A DNA stretch of 64,000 nt from Anabaena subtropica FACHB-260 (GTDB lineage Bacteria; Cyanobacteriota; Cyanobacteriia; Cyanobacteriales; Nostocaceae), in contig NZ_JACJRF010000004.1 in NCBI RefSeq assembly GCF_014697105.1, positions 1 to 64,000 of the forward strand, given 5' to 3'. The notes below the pieces were generated by a model. That model was given only the letters and a program-made list of their open reading frames with translations. It searched no databases and was not told the DNA's origin. Below are positions 18,332 through 26,359 of this stretch, piece after piece (positions within the stretch are counted from its first letter, which is position 1; every line of letters starts with the position of its first letter). A program made the translations under genes and the position numbers.

Positions 18332-18356
18332 CCCTGCTCCCTGCTCCCTGCTCCCT
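18332..18356. repeat. CCCTGCT heptamer array (STRR)
   Basis: Three tandem CCCTGCT units followed by CCCT. The last bases include part of the TAG stop codon (18355-18357) of the HEAT-repeat gene, so the array abuts the coding end directly. Confidence 0.85.
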
Positions 18357-19113
18357 AAAACCATCCTTCCTGCTCCAAAGTTTCAATGAGTTGCAAGCCA
18401 CGGGGGTCGCCTACACCTAATAGCGAGGCTTTAGCATCCTCGCGTACACCTAAATCTTTGTCTTCAGCGAAAGCCTGAATCAAGGCATCGATCGCTGTGG
18501 CATAAACTATGTTAGAAGGCAGTTCTTTACATAATTGTCCAATTGACCAAGCACTGTTACTCCGTACTGCTCCTACGCTATCTTGAACTAAAGCTTCAAT
18601 CAGTGGTGGGATTGCCCCAACAACAGACTCATAACTAACTCCTGCCATTTGGGCTAAGGCACTGGCAGACCAAAGGCGCACGGCAGAAATATCTGTTCTC
18701 AAAGCGTCGGCTAAGGGTGCTAAACAACGGCGATCGCGGCAGTTTCCTAAAGCCCAAACAACGCCTTTTCTGACATAGCCATTCCAATCTCGATACAGTT
18801 GGGTAATTAACGGTTCAACTGCATCGGCGCTAGGGTTACGCCCAATACCATAGGATGCACTGACTCGCACCAAGGGACAGTTATCATTCAAAAGGCGAAT
18901 CAGAATTGGGGTGGCTCGTGAGTCTTCAATATCACAAAAAGCACGAGCTGCCAGCATCCGTTTCTGTGGTTGCGGATTGTCTAGGAGCGCTAGCATTTCA
19001 TCTGGGTCAGGCTTTGGTATTTCTGACTCAGCCGTGATTGGTTCTATCTTATCTAAGGGGCTTTCTAACTCTTCCTCGATATCGAGTAGGCTTAGGTCTT
19101 CTTCGTCATACAT
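18355..19113 (-). CDS. HEAT-repeat protein
   Basis: A 252-residue protein with an acidic N-terminal tail (about residues 1-38) and five or six HEAT/PBS-lyase-type repeats, for example PQKRMLAARAFCDIEDSRATP, CPLVRVSASYGIGRNPSADAVEPL and GYVRKGVVWALGNCRDRRCLAPL. In cyanobacteria such proteins include phycobilin lyases (CpcE/F type), NblB-like phycobilisome factors and unassigned scaffold proteins. No cysteine/acidic bilin-site signature can be assigned, so I name it only by fold. The stop codon touches an STRR array. Confidence 0.82.
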   Translation of the reverse strand: MYDEEDLSLLDIEEELESPLDKIEPITAESEIPKPDPDEMLALLDNPQPQKRMLAARAFCDIEDSRATPILIRLLNDNCPLVRVSASYGIGRNPSADAVEPLITQLYRDWNGYVRKGVVWALGNCRDRRCLAPLADALRTDISAVRLWSASALAQMAGVSYESVVGAIPPLIEALVQDSVGAVRSNSAWSIGQLCKELPSNIVYATAIDALIQAFAEDKDLGVREDAKASLLGVGDPRGLQLIETLEQEGWF

Positions 19114-19296
19114 ATTTCTCTTGCACGCGCGAGTGAGATTTAAATAAACCCCCCGTGCTAATTATTTAAAGATTTATTTTTATTGATTAGCTCATTGTAC
19201 ACTTTCTGATCCATCTCATACGCCATGAGTTGGGAATTGCTCTGTGAGAAACAGGGGAGTAGGGGGAGAAGAGAACCAATGAATAATGAATAATAA

Positions 19297-19893
19297 CTAT
19301 TGACCAATCGACTTTACCATCCAGAGCGATTGGGTTTGATAACCGAGATGATTGTAAAGATTTAAGGCGGGTGGGTTGGATTGAAAGACTTGTAATCCGA
19401 TTTGGCGATCGCCTCTTTGCTTTGCCCAATTTTCTGCATATTGCATCAATGCTGTAGCAATACCGCGCCTTCGATGTTCTGGAAGGACGTATAAAAGAAA
19501 AATATGAGCATGGCGATCGCCCTGAATCTGGTCTATGGCGTTTCCCATCCAGAGACAGGCTACGGGGGATGAGGTAGAGGAGCAGGGGAGCCACTGCGGT
19601 CTTGGGGTCTCCCCAAGTGGAGCAAGTGGCGTAGCAGGGAGCAGAGGGGAGGAAATATTCCCAGACTCTATCCCTTCCCCGCTTCCTAATTCTTCATGAG
19701 AAAAATCTACCCACCACAAAGGCGTGTCCTTTGAGAAGTATTGCTCAACAGTGATTGCTAGGTGAGCAAAATCCTGTTGTGTGGGAAACAACTCTTGGTA
19801 GGTACGCTGGATGAATTTGACAAGTTGCGATCGCTCCAAGGTTGAGCCACGGCGAATATGATATCCGGGTATTAGCAATTCAGAATTTGTCAA
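19297..19893 (-). CDS. GNAT N-acetyltransferase with in-frame repeat insertion
   Basis: A 198-residue GNAT protein. The acetyl-CoA-binding motif A is clear: FLLYVLPEHRRRGIATALMQ (R/Q-x-x-G-x-A type), followed by the typical LQVFQSNPPALNLYNHLGY. Between the N-terminal part (to DFSHEELG) and CLWMGNAIDQ lies about 40 residues of Pro/Ser/Leu-rich sequence encoded by repetitive DNA, including a 41-bp palindrome (19590-19630). The frame stays open through it. The start is unusual: the frame begins with TTG at 19891-19893 inside a TTGACCATTGACA-type repeat and no in-frame ATG is near, so start and activity are uncertain. Confidence 0.72.
   Translation of the reverse strand: MTNSELLIPGYHIRRGSTLERSQLVKFIQRTYQELFPTQQDFAHLAITVEQYFSKDTPLWWVDFSHEELGSGEGIESGNISSPLLPATPLAPLGETPRPQWLPCSSTSSPVACLWMGNAIDQIQGDRHAHIFLLYVLPEHRRRGIATALMQYAENWAKQRGDRQIGLQVFQSNPPALNLYNHLGYQTQSLWMVKSIGQ
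19590..19630. repeat. 41-bp palindromic repeat inside the GNAT gene
   Basis: Nested inverted repeats: outer GCCACT / AGTGGC and inner CTTGGGG / CCCCAAG around TCT. The wording matches a palindrome family I recall from Nostoc intergenic regions. Here it is inside a coding frame and is translated to about 14 residues. Confidence 0.75.
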
Positions 19894-19941
19894 TGGTCAA
19901 TAATCATTGGTCATTAGTTTTTCTCCCTCATCCCCAATCCC

Positions 19942-20118
19942 TCACAAAAGAGCTATGGGAGAATTGCCGATAGGTACAAGACTGACACCAACTTCTTCAA
20001 TGGGGGCTGGGGAAGCCATGTCTGAGGGTAAGAAGATGCGGGCGCTGACCGCCACTAAGGCAAATATAAATACTAGTACTACTAGTAAGGGTGCAATGTA
20101 CTGTCTGAATATAGCCAT
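19942..20118 (-). CDS. Small single-pass membrane protein (58 aa)
   Basis: A 58-residue frame starting MAIFRQYIAPLLVVLVFIF. A single membrane helix at about 8-25 is followed by a short polar tail with an acidic/Pro segment (SDMASPAPIEEVG). The start is ATG and the hydropathy is clearly protein-like, but no family is recognised. It sits on the same strand as the next two genes to the right, separated by about 105 bases. Confidence 0.6.
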   Translation of the reverse strand: MAIFRQYIAPLLVVLVFIFALVAVSARIFLPSDMASPAPIEEVGVSLVPIGNSPIALL

Positions 20119-20222
20119 ATTTTGATTCGTAATTATGTCAGGTTGTGTTGTGCAACCTAATCAAAGATTTGTAAATTTTCCTTGACTTATTTTAGCGATA
20201 TTTGAGCATGACAAGCTAAAGA

Positions 20223-20639
20223 TTAGCGAGTGTCGCGGTCTAGGTCATCAAGAACTCTCTCGCAATACCAGTTGTCTGGCATCCCTGGATAGTTTTGCCT
20301 TGCTTGCTCTATTAATCGTTCTGCTGATTCTACATCACCAGATAATCGGGAAATTAGTTTGTTTTTGAGATGATTTTCCGGTATTGTTGGGGTTTGCGTT
20401 TGTGTTTCTAGTTGGGTGGGCATTTCTGCTGGTAATACTTGTGTTTGTTCCCGCTTTAACTGCCAGAACAGGACATAGTATAGGGTGCCAAAAATCAAGA
20501 TTAGGCTGATTGTGCCGAAAAAAGTTAGGAGGTTAAAAGCTAAAAAACCTAAAACTAACTGTGAAAGAACATAGCCTAGTAACAAACCGGTGAGTAAGAG
20601 AATAAATGTGCCGGCAATAATCACTACTTGGTTTCCCAT
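20223..20639 (-). CDS. Hypothetical two-helix membrane protein
   Basis: A 138-residue protein with two membrane segments at about 5-28 and 30-60 (IIAGTFILLLTGLLLGYVL and LTFFGTISLILIFGTLYYVLF). The soluble tail ends in SAERLIEQARQNYPGMPDNWYCERVLDDL, a helical, conserved-looking motif. I do not recognise a function. Its ATG overlaps the 3' end of the AmpG-like gene by 16 bases on the same strand, so the two are probably co-translated. Confidence 0.7.
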   Translation of the reverse strand: MGNQVVIIAGTFILLLTGLLLGYVLSQLVLGFLAFNLLTFFGTISLILIFGTLYYVLFWQLKREQTQVLPAEMPTQLETQTQTPTIPENHLKNKLISRLSGDVESAERLIEQARQNYPGMPDNWYCERVLDDLDRDTR

Positions 20640-22132
20640 ACATCCTCGTCATCAATTCCTGGTCTATTTACTACCACTGGTTTAGGATTCCAAGGGGCAA
20701 CAAAGGGTAAAAGCAGCAATCCAGGTATTGCTACTACTAGGGTGAGCAAGAAAAATGTAGGCCAGCCTGTGGCTTTAGCCAAATCTCCTGCTGGTGCAGA
20801 AAGAACATCTCTACTAATAGCCATTAAGCTAGAGAATAAAGCGAATTGAGTAGTAGTAAAGCGATGGTTACAAAGGTTCATCAAGAAAGCTACTGTAGCA
20901 ACTGTCACTAATCCTGCACTGAAGTTTTCGATGTTCACTGCTAAGATTAGAAGTGAGTAATTTTTGCCAGCAACTGCTAGTGCATAATAACCTAAGTTAC
21001 TCAGTAATTGAAGAATACCAAAGATCCACAAACTGCGATTGAGGTGGATTTTAGTCATAATCACGCCACCGGCTAATACGCCGATAGTTGTGGCAATAAA
21101 GCCCATACCAGCCTGGATTGACCCAATCTCAGTTTTGGTAAAGTCTATTTCTCGCAGAAATAGGTTGGCGGTAATACCTACTAAGGAGTCACCTAGTTTA
21201 TAAAGGATGATAAAAATAAGAATGATGCTGGCTTGAGTTAAGCCAAATCTGTGAAAAAATTCTTTGAAGGGGAGAAAAATTGCGGCTTGTAAATTTTGGG
21301 GAGGACTATCTTCCGTGACTTCTCCTAATAGTTCTGTGGGTAATAACCAGGAGGTGACAATCCAAGCGACTATTAAACTCGCCAATAACCAATAAAATAC
21401 AGGCAGAGCAATATAACCGACAAAGACACCGCCAATTAATCCCGCAACTAAGACTGTGATTAAGACGATAAAGATAACGTCTTTAACAGATATAGGTGCA
21501 TACTTTTCAGTAGCGTTGCGGATTTCTGGTTCTGGCGGCGACCATAAGGTAGTTAAAATACTCCCCGCCATGAAAACAGCCATGAGTAAGTAAACGCCGT
21601 TCCAGGGAATATAATCGGCTAAAACTATCGCTAGGGAACTGGTGATAAACAAGGCTATGCGATAACCTAGCACCCAAACTGATGCGCCTGGTTCAGCTTC
21701 GAGTGGGTTTAAAATATCGGTACGGTAAGCATCTCCGGCGATGTCTTGGGTAGCGCTTAAAAAAGTAATGATGAGACAGTTGATTGCCAGGATTTGCAAT
21801 ACTTGGTCACTTTGAGATGGTTGTTGCAATGCTAAGGCGGCGATCGCTAATGTTAACCCAATTTGGGTGCATATTAACCAACCCCGTCTAGCTCCTAAAA
21901 GTGGTGGTACAAATCTATCTAATAAGGGCGACCACAGGAATTTTAGGGAATAAGGCAAAGCCAACAACCCAAATAAGGTGATTTTCCCTAAATCAACTTT
22001 GGCATCCTGCATCCATAGCTGCAATGTTCTACTAGTCAAGAACAAAGGTAACCCAGATGCAAAACCTAGCAGTAGTAGCGCTCCCATTTTGCGACTTTGA
22101 AAGGCTTGTCGCAGAGCTTGAACTTCTCTCAT
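20624..22132 (-). CDS. ampG: MFS transporter, AmpG-type muropeptide permease
   Basis: A 502-residue major facilitator protein with about 12-14 membrane helices. The N-terminal MGALLLLGFASGLPLFLTSRTLQLWMQD, with LPYSLKFLWSPLLDRF and AINCLIITFLSATQDIAGDAYRTD, fits the AmpG family, which imports anhydromuropeptides for cell-wall recycling. The cytoplasmic loop is PPEPEIRNATEKYAPI. Substrate by homology only. It overlaps a small membrane-protein gene downstream, suggesting an operon. Confidence 0.85.
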   Translation of the reverse strand: MREVQALRQAFQSRKMGALLLLGFASGLPLFLTSRTLQLWMQDAKVDLGKITLFGLLALPYSLKFLWSPLLDRFVPPLLGARRGWLICTQIGLTLAIAALALQQPSQSDQVLQILAINCLIITFLSATQDIAGDAYRTDILNPLEAEPGASVWVLGYRIALFITSSLAIVLADYIPWNGVYLLMAVFMAGSILTTLWSPPEPEIRNATEKYAPISVKDVIFIVLITVLVAGLIGGVFVGYIALPVFYWLLASLIVAWIVTSWLLPTELLGEVTEDSPPQNLQAAIFLPFKEFFHRFGLTQASIILIFIILYKLGDSLVGITANLFLREIDFTKTEIGSIQAGMGFIATTIGVLAGGVIMTKIHLNRSLWIFGILQLLSNLGYYALAVAGKNYSLLILAVNIENFSAGLVTVATVAFLMNLCNHRFTTTQFALFSSLMAISRDVLSAPAGDLAKATGWPTFFLLTLVVAIPGLLLLPFVAPWNPKPVVVNRPGIDDEDVWETK

Positions 22133-22219
22133 CTTTTATACTTTTCCTTTTCGCCAGAGCGCATTGCCGTTATAGTGTCATAGTTACTGTGTGATTTCAT
22201 TGGCAACATTCAGGGTTTC

Positions 22220-23677
22220 TTAATCTTCCTGAATCACATAAACTTCATGTCCCCTAATTTCCACTCCGTGAGCTGCAAGGCATTTTTCCCAACCTGCACG
22301 AGTACCAATTTCACTTTTCTGCTTGAGTAATCCTAATTCCTGCTCTTGTTGGGTGAGTTTAGCAAATTGTTCATAGAGTGGGTAGTTGGGAGTAACAAAA
22401 GTTTCTTTACGATGCAAAACAGGTGGATTTGCACGATTGCTGTAGTCGCGGTGAGTGACATACAAACTTTTTAAGTCAATTGTGATACTTGCTTTCAAGG
22501 CTGGATGGGGGTCTGTGTCAAATTCTGGATAGAATAAATAGGATATTTGCGGTTGGTCGGTGTAATATTTGATGAGCGTAGCCCCATCTACACGCCCAAT
22601 GGTACGGCTGGCGCAACCTTCATAAATTCGCAGCAAAGGCTCAAGGGCGGCTAGTGCGGAAATGTGGACATATAAAGCGCCCCTTGTGTGTTTACCTATT
22701 TTGCTTTTTTCACAGGCTGTTTGGACTACTTTTGGTTTACCTAAACTAAAAAGTTTTTGGTCGGCGACATTACAGGCTTCCTCGTAGCTACCAAAGAAGG
22801 CTTTGATGTCATGGCGCATTTCTGGCGCGAGTTGGGAAAATTTGGGACGTTTATCAAAGTGAGTGAGGGCAAGGTAAACCTGTATATCTAAAGAACGACG
22901 GTAAGCGATCGCATCCCATTCTGCCTCATCTGTGGCTTGCAACACAACAGCGAAAGCCCGGCGAAAGTTGCCAAATCCCCTGAGTAATTCTTCTTCGTTT
23001 CCTAGTTCTCCTTTTATCGGCAGTCTACCGCGCTTGGTGAAAAATGCCATGAGGGGTGCGAGTTGTTCTTGGTAGTCTTCAAACCGCTTGGTAGGAATCC
23101 TAACTCGCGGTGTAGAGGTACGAGAAAAGAAGCGGATGGCTTTGAAGTTTTCTTTTTCGGCTTCATCGCGAAAGACGAAATAAACACCAAGGGCTACTGG
23201 GACTGCATCAACGTTTAAGATTTCATCAATATATTTTTTCAGTTCTTGTTGTTCGTAATATTTTTGAAAAGTATTACGACTGGTGACAATCCCATCACTG
23301 TAAGCCAGTTGGGCTTTACTGGGGGCATTAATTAATACTTGTGCGGAGACAATTAAAACTTTGCGGGTGAGTTCCCAAGCTTGGATGAGACTTTGGCGGC
23401 GTTCCTCTATGTCTTCAATGACGTTGAGGACGTAACCTAAATTGACCACATCGGCGGGAGTAATTGGTTCATTGGGGTAGTAGTATGGGTCCCAACCTGC
23501 GCTAGTGTAACCAAGGTTAGCTACACGCTGTACATCACCACCATAACCACAGCCATAGTCAAAAAAAATCGTGTCTGGGTTAAGGATTGCCCATTCTATA
23601 GCCAATCGTACAGGACGAGAGATTTCCGTGCGAGCGATCGCTGCTCGATGACGCTCGATTTCTAAGGCTTCAGGCAT
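22220..23677 (-). CDS. DNA phosphorothioation-associated putative methyltransferase
   Basis: A 485-residue protein. The N-terminal about 200 residues are a Rossmann methyltransferase: FFDYGCGYGGDVQRVANLGY is motif I, then ADVVNLGYVLNVIEDIEERR. The C-terminal about 280 residues have no catalytic motif I recognise (RIPTKRFEDYQEQLAPLMAFF, FGSYEEACNVADQKLF, GRVDGATLIKYYTDQPQISYLF). This form matches the family TIGR04096, seen beside dnd genes. It may methylate DNA or a tRNA/cofactor; the target is not known. It lies 30 bases after dndE, separated by an STRR array, on the same strand. Confidence 0.82.
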   Translation of the reverse strand: MPEALEIERHRAAIARTEISRPVRLAIEWAILNPDTIFFDYGCGYGGDVQRVANLGYTSAGWDPYYYPNEPITPADVVNLGYVLNVIEDIEERRQSLIQAWELTRKVLIVSAQVLINAPSKAQLAYSDGIVTSRNTFQKYYEQQELKKYIDEILNVDAVPVALGVYFVFRDEAEKENFKAIRFFSRTSTPRVRIPTKRFEDYQEQLAPLMAFFTKRGRLPIKGELGNEEELLRGFGNFRRAFAVVLQATDEAEWDAIAYRRSLDIQVYLALTHFDKRPKFSQLAPEMRHDIKAFFGSYEEACNVADQKLFSLGKPKVVQTACEKSKIGKHTRGALYVHISALAALEPLLRIYEGCASRTIGRVDGATLIKYYTDQPQISYLFYPEFDTDPHPALKASITIDLKSLYVTHRDYSNRANPPVLHRKETFVTPNYPLYEQFAKLTQQEQELGLLKQKSEIGTRAGWEKCLAAHGVEIRGHEVYVIQED

Positions 23678-23683
23678 AATATT

Positions 23684-23711
23684 CAGTTAACAGTCAACAG
23701 TTAACAGTTAA
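23684..23711. repeat. CAGTTAA heptamer array overlapping the dndE stop
   Basis: Four heptamers: CAGTTAA, CAGTCAA, CAGTTAA, CAGTTAA. The last unit contains the dndE stop codon (23708-23710), so the array fills the short gap between dndE and the methyltransferase gene. Confidence 0.85.
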
Positions 23712-24109
23712 CTAATATCCTTTCCATCTTTTATCGCTAGTTCAATTAAATCTTCAATTTTCTTGATATTTGGATCGCCTGCTAAGTAGCCAATGCCACG
23801 ATGTAAATGTAGGCGGAATTGTGTGACTAGGGTTTCTTTATCATTGGGGTAGCCGTCATTGTGACAGCGTTGCTTAAGGGCGAGGAGGAGAATATCTGAG
23901 ATTTCACCACCAAAAACGCGCCATGTCATTTCCACGTTACTATCTTGGGGAATGGGTACGGGTGAAGGTGGGGTAGATTCGGAGAGGGAACGACAAAAAG
24001 CCCAACGACAAAGGATATTCCATTGGTCAATTTTGGTGCTGCGGCGGAGTTTTAAGAGTTGGTCTTTAGCTGTTTGTGAGAGTTTAATTCTTTCGATGGG
24101 CGATTCCAT
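23708..24109 (-). CDS. dndE: DNA sulfur modification protein DndE
   Basis: A 133-residue DndE. The start MESPIERIKLSQTAKDQLLKLRR and the middle TKIDQWNILCRWAFCRSLSE, with ALKQRCHNDGYPND and FRLHLHRGIGYLAGDP, match the family, whose members form tetramers that bind nicked DNA. It acts with DndC and DndD to insert phosphorothioate bonds. The preferred ATG at 24109 lies 11 bases after the dndD stop; an upstream start at 24127 would overlap dndD. Stop codon lies in an STRR array. Confidence 0.9.
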   Translation of the reverse strand: MESPIERIKLSQTAKDQLLKLRRSTKIDQWNILCRWAFCRSLSESTPPSPVPIPQDSNVEMTWRVFGGEISDILLLALKQRCHNDGYPNDKETLVTQFRLHLHRGIGYLAGDPNIKKIEDLIELAIKDGKDIS

Positions 24110-24120
24110 AATAATTCGTA

Positions 24121-26109
24121 TTACCAAAAATATTTATTTTCTATGACAGTTGTCTGACGAGTTGCGGAGTTGTATTGCAGGAGATATTCACGGGCGATCG
24201 CCTCATTACTCCTCAGTGTTTCTACTTCCTTTTTCCCAATTTCAGTATCCGTAGATAGGAGAATTACTTGATGGCTGGCGGCGGGAAAGTACTTCTCTAC
24301 TAGGTTTTGACGGTGGGAGGAGTCGAGTCTACCGAGGGGTGTATCGATAGCTACAGGTAAGCGCAGTCCAGAGACTTTGGCTAATCCCCAAAGGAAGGCG
24401 ATCGCTAATAGTTGTTTTTCCCCTGCTGATAAACGATGCTTGGGGACTCGTTTACCATCAAAATCGAACAGCGATAAGGCAAAAGTTTTAGTATCAATAG
24501 TGAGGCGATATACTAAATCTGATTTGTGGAGTAGATAGAGGAAGCAATTCTTCACTTCTTCCTCTAGTTTGTTGAGTTTTCGCAGAGTTAATTTTTCCCG
24601 AAAAACCTTAAGTGTTTCTTGAACTTTAGCGGCTGAAGTAATAATATGTCCTCTATTTTTAGTATCAATATTTTTATCAGTATATTCTCTTAATTCCTTC
24701 TTTGTTCGTTCAATAGAGTCTGCTAATTCAGCTAAAATACGACGAGTTGTTTCCAAATCAGCCTTAGCTTGAACCACCTGATTTTGTGCTGCTTCTACAG
24801 TCTCACGCAGATGTTGATAAGCTTCCGGCTCTGCGGCTGTCTGCACTTGTCTAGCTAATACAATCAATTCTTCTTCTATACTTTTGAGATTAGCTAATTG
24901 CTGCTTTGTCAAAATTTTAGCATTTTGTAAATGATATCTAGCATTATCTAACTGACTCAAACTTTCTTCGTCAGCTAATAACCAAGGTGCTTCCGCTTGA
25001 GCATAACCTGTATATAAATTATCCACATCTTCCACTAAAAAAGATTGGATTTTATCGACCTGTTCAGAATTAATTGCTATTTCACTTAACCATTGCAGTA
25101 GACGTTTATCTCGCTCCAGCAAGACATCTCTAGCTAATTGTATTTGTTGATAACGAAATTCTTTTGCTCCCTGAGTTTGTATTTGACTTAGTAAATTGGG
25201 AATTAAAGCTAACGGTAAAACCTCAGCAGCTACCGCACACATTGACTGTCTAATATTCTCAATGGCGCTAGATTTTTCCTTTTGTTGTTGTTCTAACTGA
25301 TTGCGCTCGGCGGCAATTTTACCACCTTCAGAAACGAATTTATCTAAAGCTTCTCGCTGTATAGTTTCTAACTTTTCAATTTGATTTTTGAAAGTTCCTA
25401 ACTTTTCTTCTATAACTTGATAATCTTCTTGCTGTGATTTTAACTTTTGTTCAATTTCTTCCAATTCCGCTAAATCTTTAGTTTCAGCGAGTTCCTTACG
25501 TTTGCGATTGACTAAAATCTCTAAATCAATTGCTAATCTATCCGCCAATTCTAAACCCAACAATCCGCGAATAGCTTCAATAACAATTTGTGGTGGTGTT
25601 TCCTGTTCCGCAAGTTCTTTAACTTGTTCCCCATCAAATAAAAATAAATTAGAAATCCCCAAAGGCAAAAGATTTTCTATATAGTCATCCCAGATATTCA
25701 CCAGAGAATCCACAGGCCAAGTGTCATCATCACCTAAAATTCCTAGTGCATCTTTACCATCTTTAGGGTTTTTTTCCCAAGTTCTGACAATCCGATATTT
25801 TATTGGTTTATCATCTTCAATATGTTCAAAAAGCAACTCAACTCGCGTTTTTTCCGCAGGATTAGCTTGACTATTAACGCATTGAGTTAAGAAATCACTA
25901 TAACTTAAATTACCACGGGTAGAACATTGGGCGCGCTGTCCATATAAAGCCAGGCGAATAGAATCCATGAGTGTGGTTTTTCCGCCTCCATTCATTCCCC
26001 CTAATAAAATAATGGGGTGAGGATTGTTTTCACTTCTGGGATCAAGATTGATTACTTGTCTCCCAGAATAGGGGCCAAAGTTTTCTAGAACGAGTTCAAG
26101 GAATATCAT
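24121..26109 (-). CDS. dndD: DNA sulfur modification protein DndD (SMC-like ATPase)
   Basis: A 662-residue SMC/Rad50-like ATPase. Near the N-terminus, MIFLELVLENFGPYSGRQ leads to Walker A GGMNGGGKTTLMD. Coiled coil fills about residues 210-560. The C-terminal head has the signature LSAGEKQLLAIAF and Walker B VAIDTPLGRLDSS. Family knowledge: DndD is an ATPase that probably opens DNA for sulfur insertion by DndC/DndE. The open frame extends upstream to 26190, but those 27 codons consist of an ACCACGAAGACACAG-type non-coding repeat, so the ATG at 26109 is chosen. It lies between dndC and dndE. Confidence 0.93.
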   Translation of the reverse strand: MIFLELVLENFGPYSGRQVINLDPRSENNPHPIILLGGMNGGGKTTLMDSIRLALYGQRAQCSTRGNLSYSDFLTQCVNSQANPAEKTRVELLFEHIEDDKPIKYRIVRTWEKNPKDGKDALGILGDDDTWPVDSLVNIWDDYIENLLPLGISNLFLFDGEQVKELAEQETPPQIVIEAIRGLLGLELADRLAIDLEILVNRKRKELAETKDLAELEEIEQKLKSQQEDYQVIEEKLGTFKNQIEKLETIQREALDKFVSEGGKIAAERNQLEQQQKEKSSAIENIRQSMCAVAAEVLPLALIPNLLSQIQTQGAKEFRYQQIQLARDVLLERDKRLLQWLSEIAINSEQVDKIQSFLVEDVDNLYTGYAQAEAPWLLADEESLSQLDNARYHLQNAKILTKQQLANLKSIEEELIVLARQVQTAAEPEAYQHLRETVEAAQNQVVQAKADLETTRRILAELADSIERTKKELREYTDKNIDTKNRGHIITSAAKVQETLKVFREKLTLRKLNKLEEEVKNCFLYLLHKSDLVYRLTIDTKTFALSLFDFDGKRVPKHRLSAGEKQLLAIAFLWGLAKVSGLRLPVAIDTPLGRLDSSHRQNLVEKYFPAASHQVILLSTDTEIGKKEVETLRSNEAIAREYLLQYNSATRQTTVIENKYFW

Positions 26110-26244
26110 TAATTTTTGTTCAACCGATGCAGATTGCAATTGTTCTCTCTGTACCTTTGTGGTGAAAATGATTTTTAACCACGAAGACACAGAGTTACAG
26201 AGAATTAAGAGTTTACTAATAATTAAGCCGTGTCAATCTTAGCC

Positions 26245-26269
26245 TTTTTAAACGCAGAGGTTCGCGGAG
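26245..26269 (+). repeat. Dispersed repeat, copy 1 (inverted copy at 32251)
   Basis: A 25-base string starting TTTTTAAACGCAGAGG and ending CGCGGAG. An inverted copy differing at two bases lies at 32251-32275, about 6 kb away on the other side of dndC, the DGQHR genes and the Uma2 gene. It is embedded in an ACGCAGAG/ACACAGAG-type noncoding repeat. Confidence 0.7.
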
Positions 26270-26359
26270 GTTAACGCAAAGGAGGTAGAGACTTTATCAA
26301 AATTATTGGCTGATTCCCAAAGTAATTAGAATTACTTGCTTTTTAATTAATAATTTCTA

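Noticed and set aside
26110-26190. 27-codon upstream extension of dndD
   Set aside because: The codons are made by an ACCACGAAGACACAGAG-type noncoding repeat, and dndD homology begins at the internal Met at 26109.
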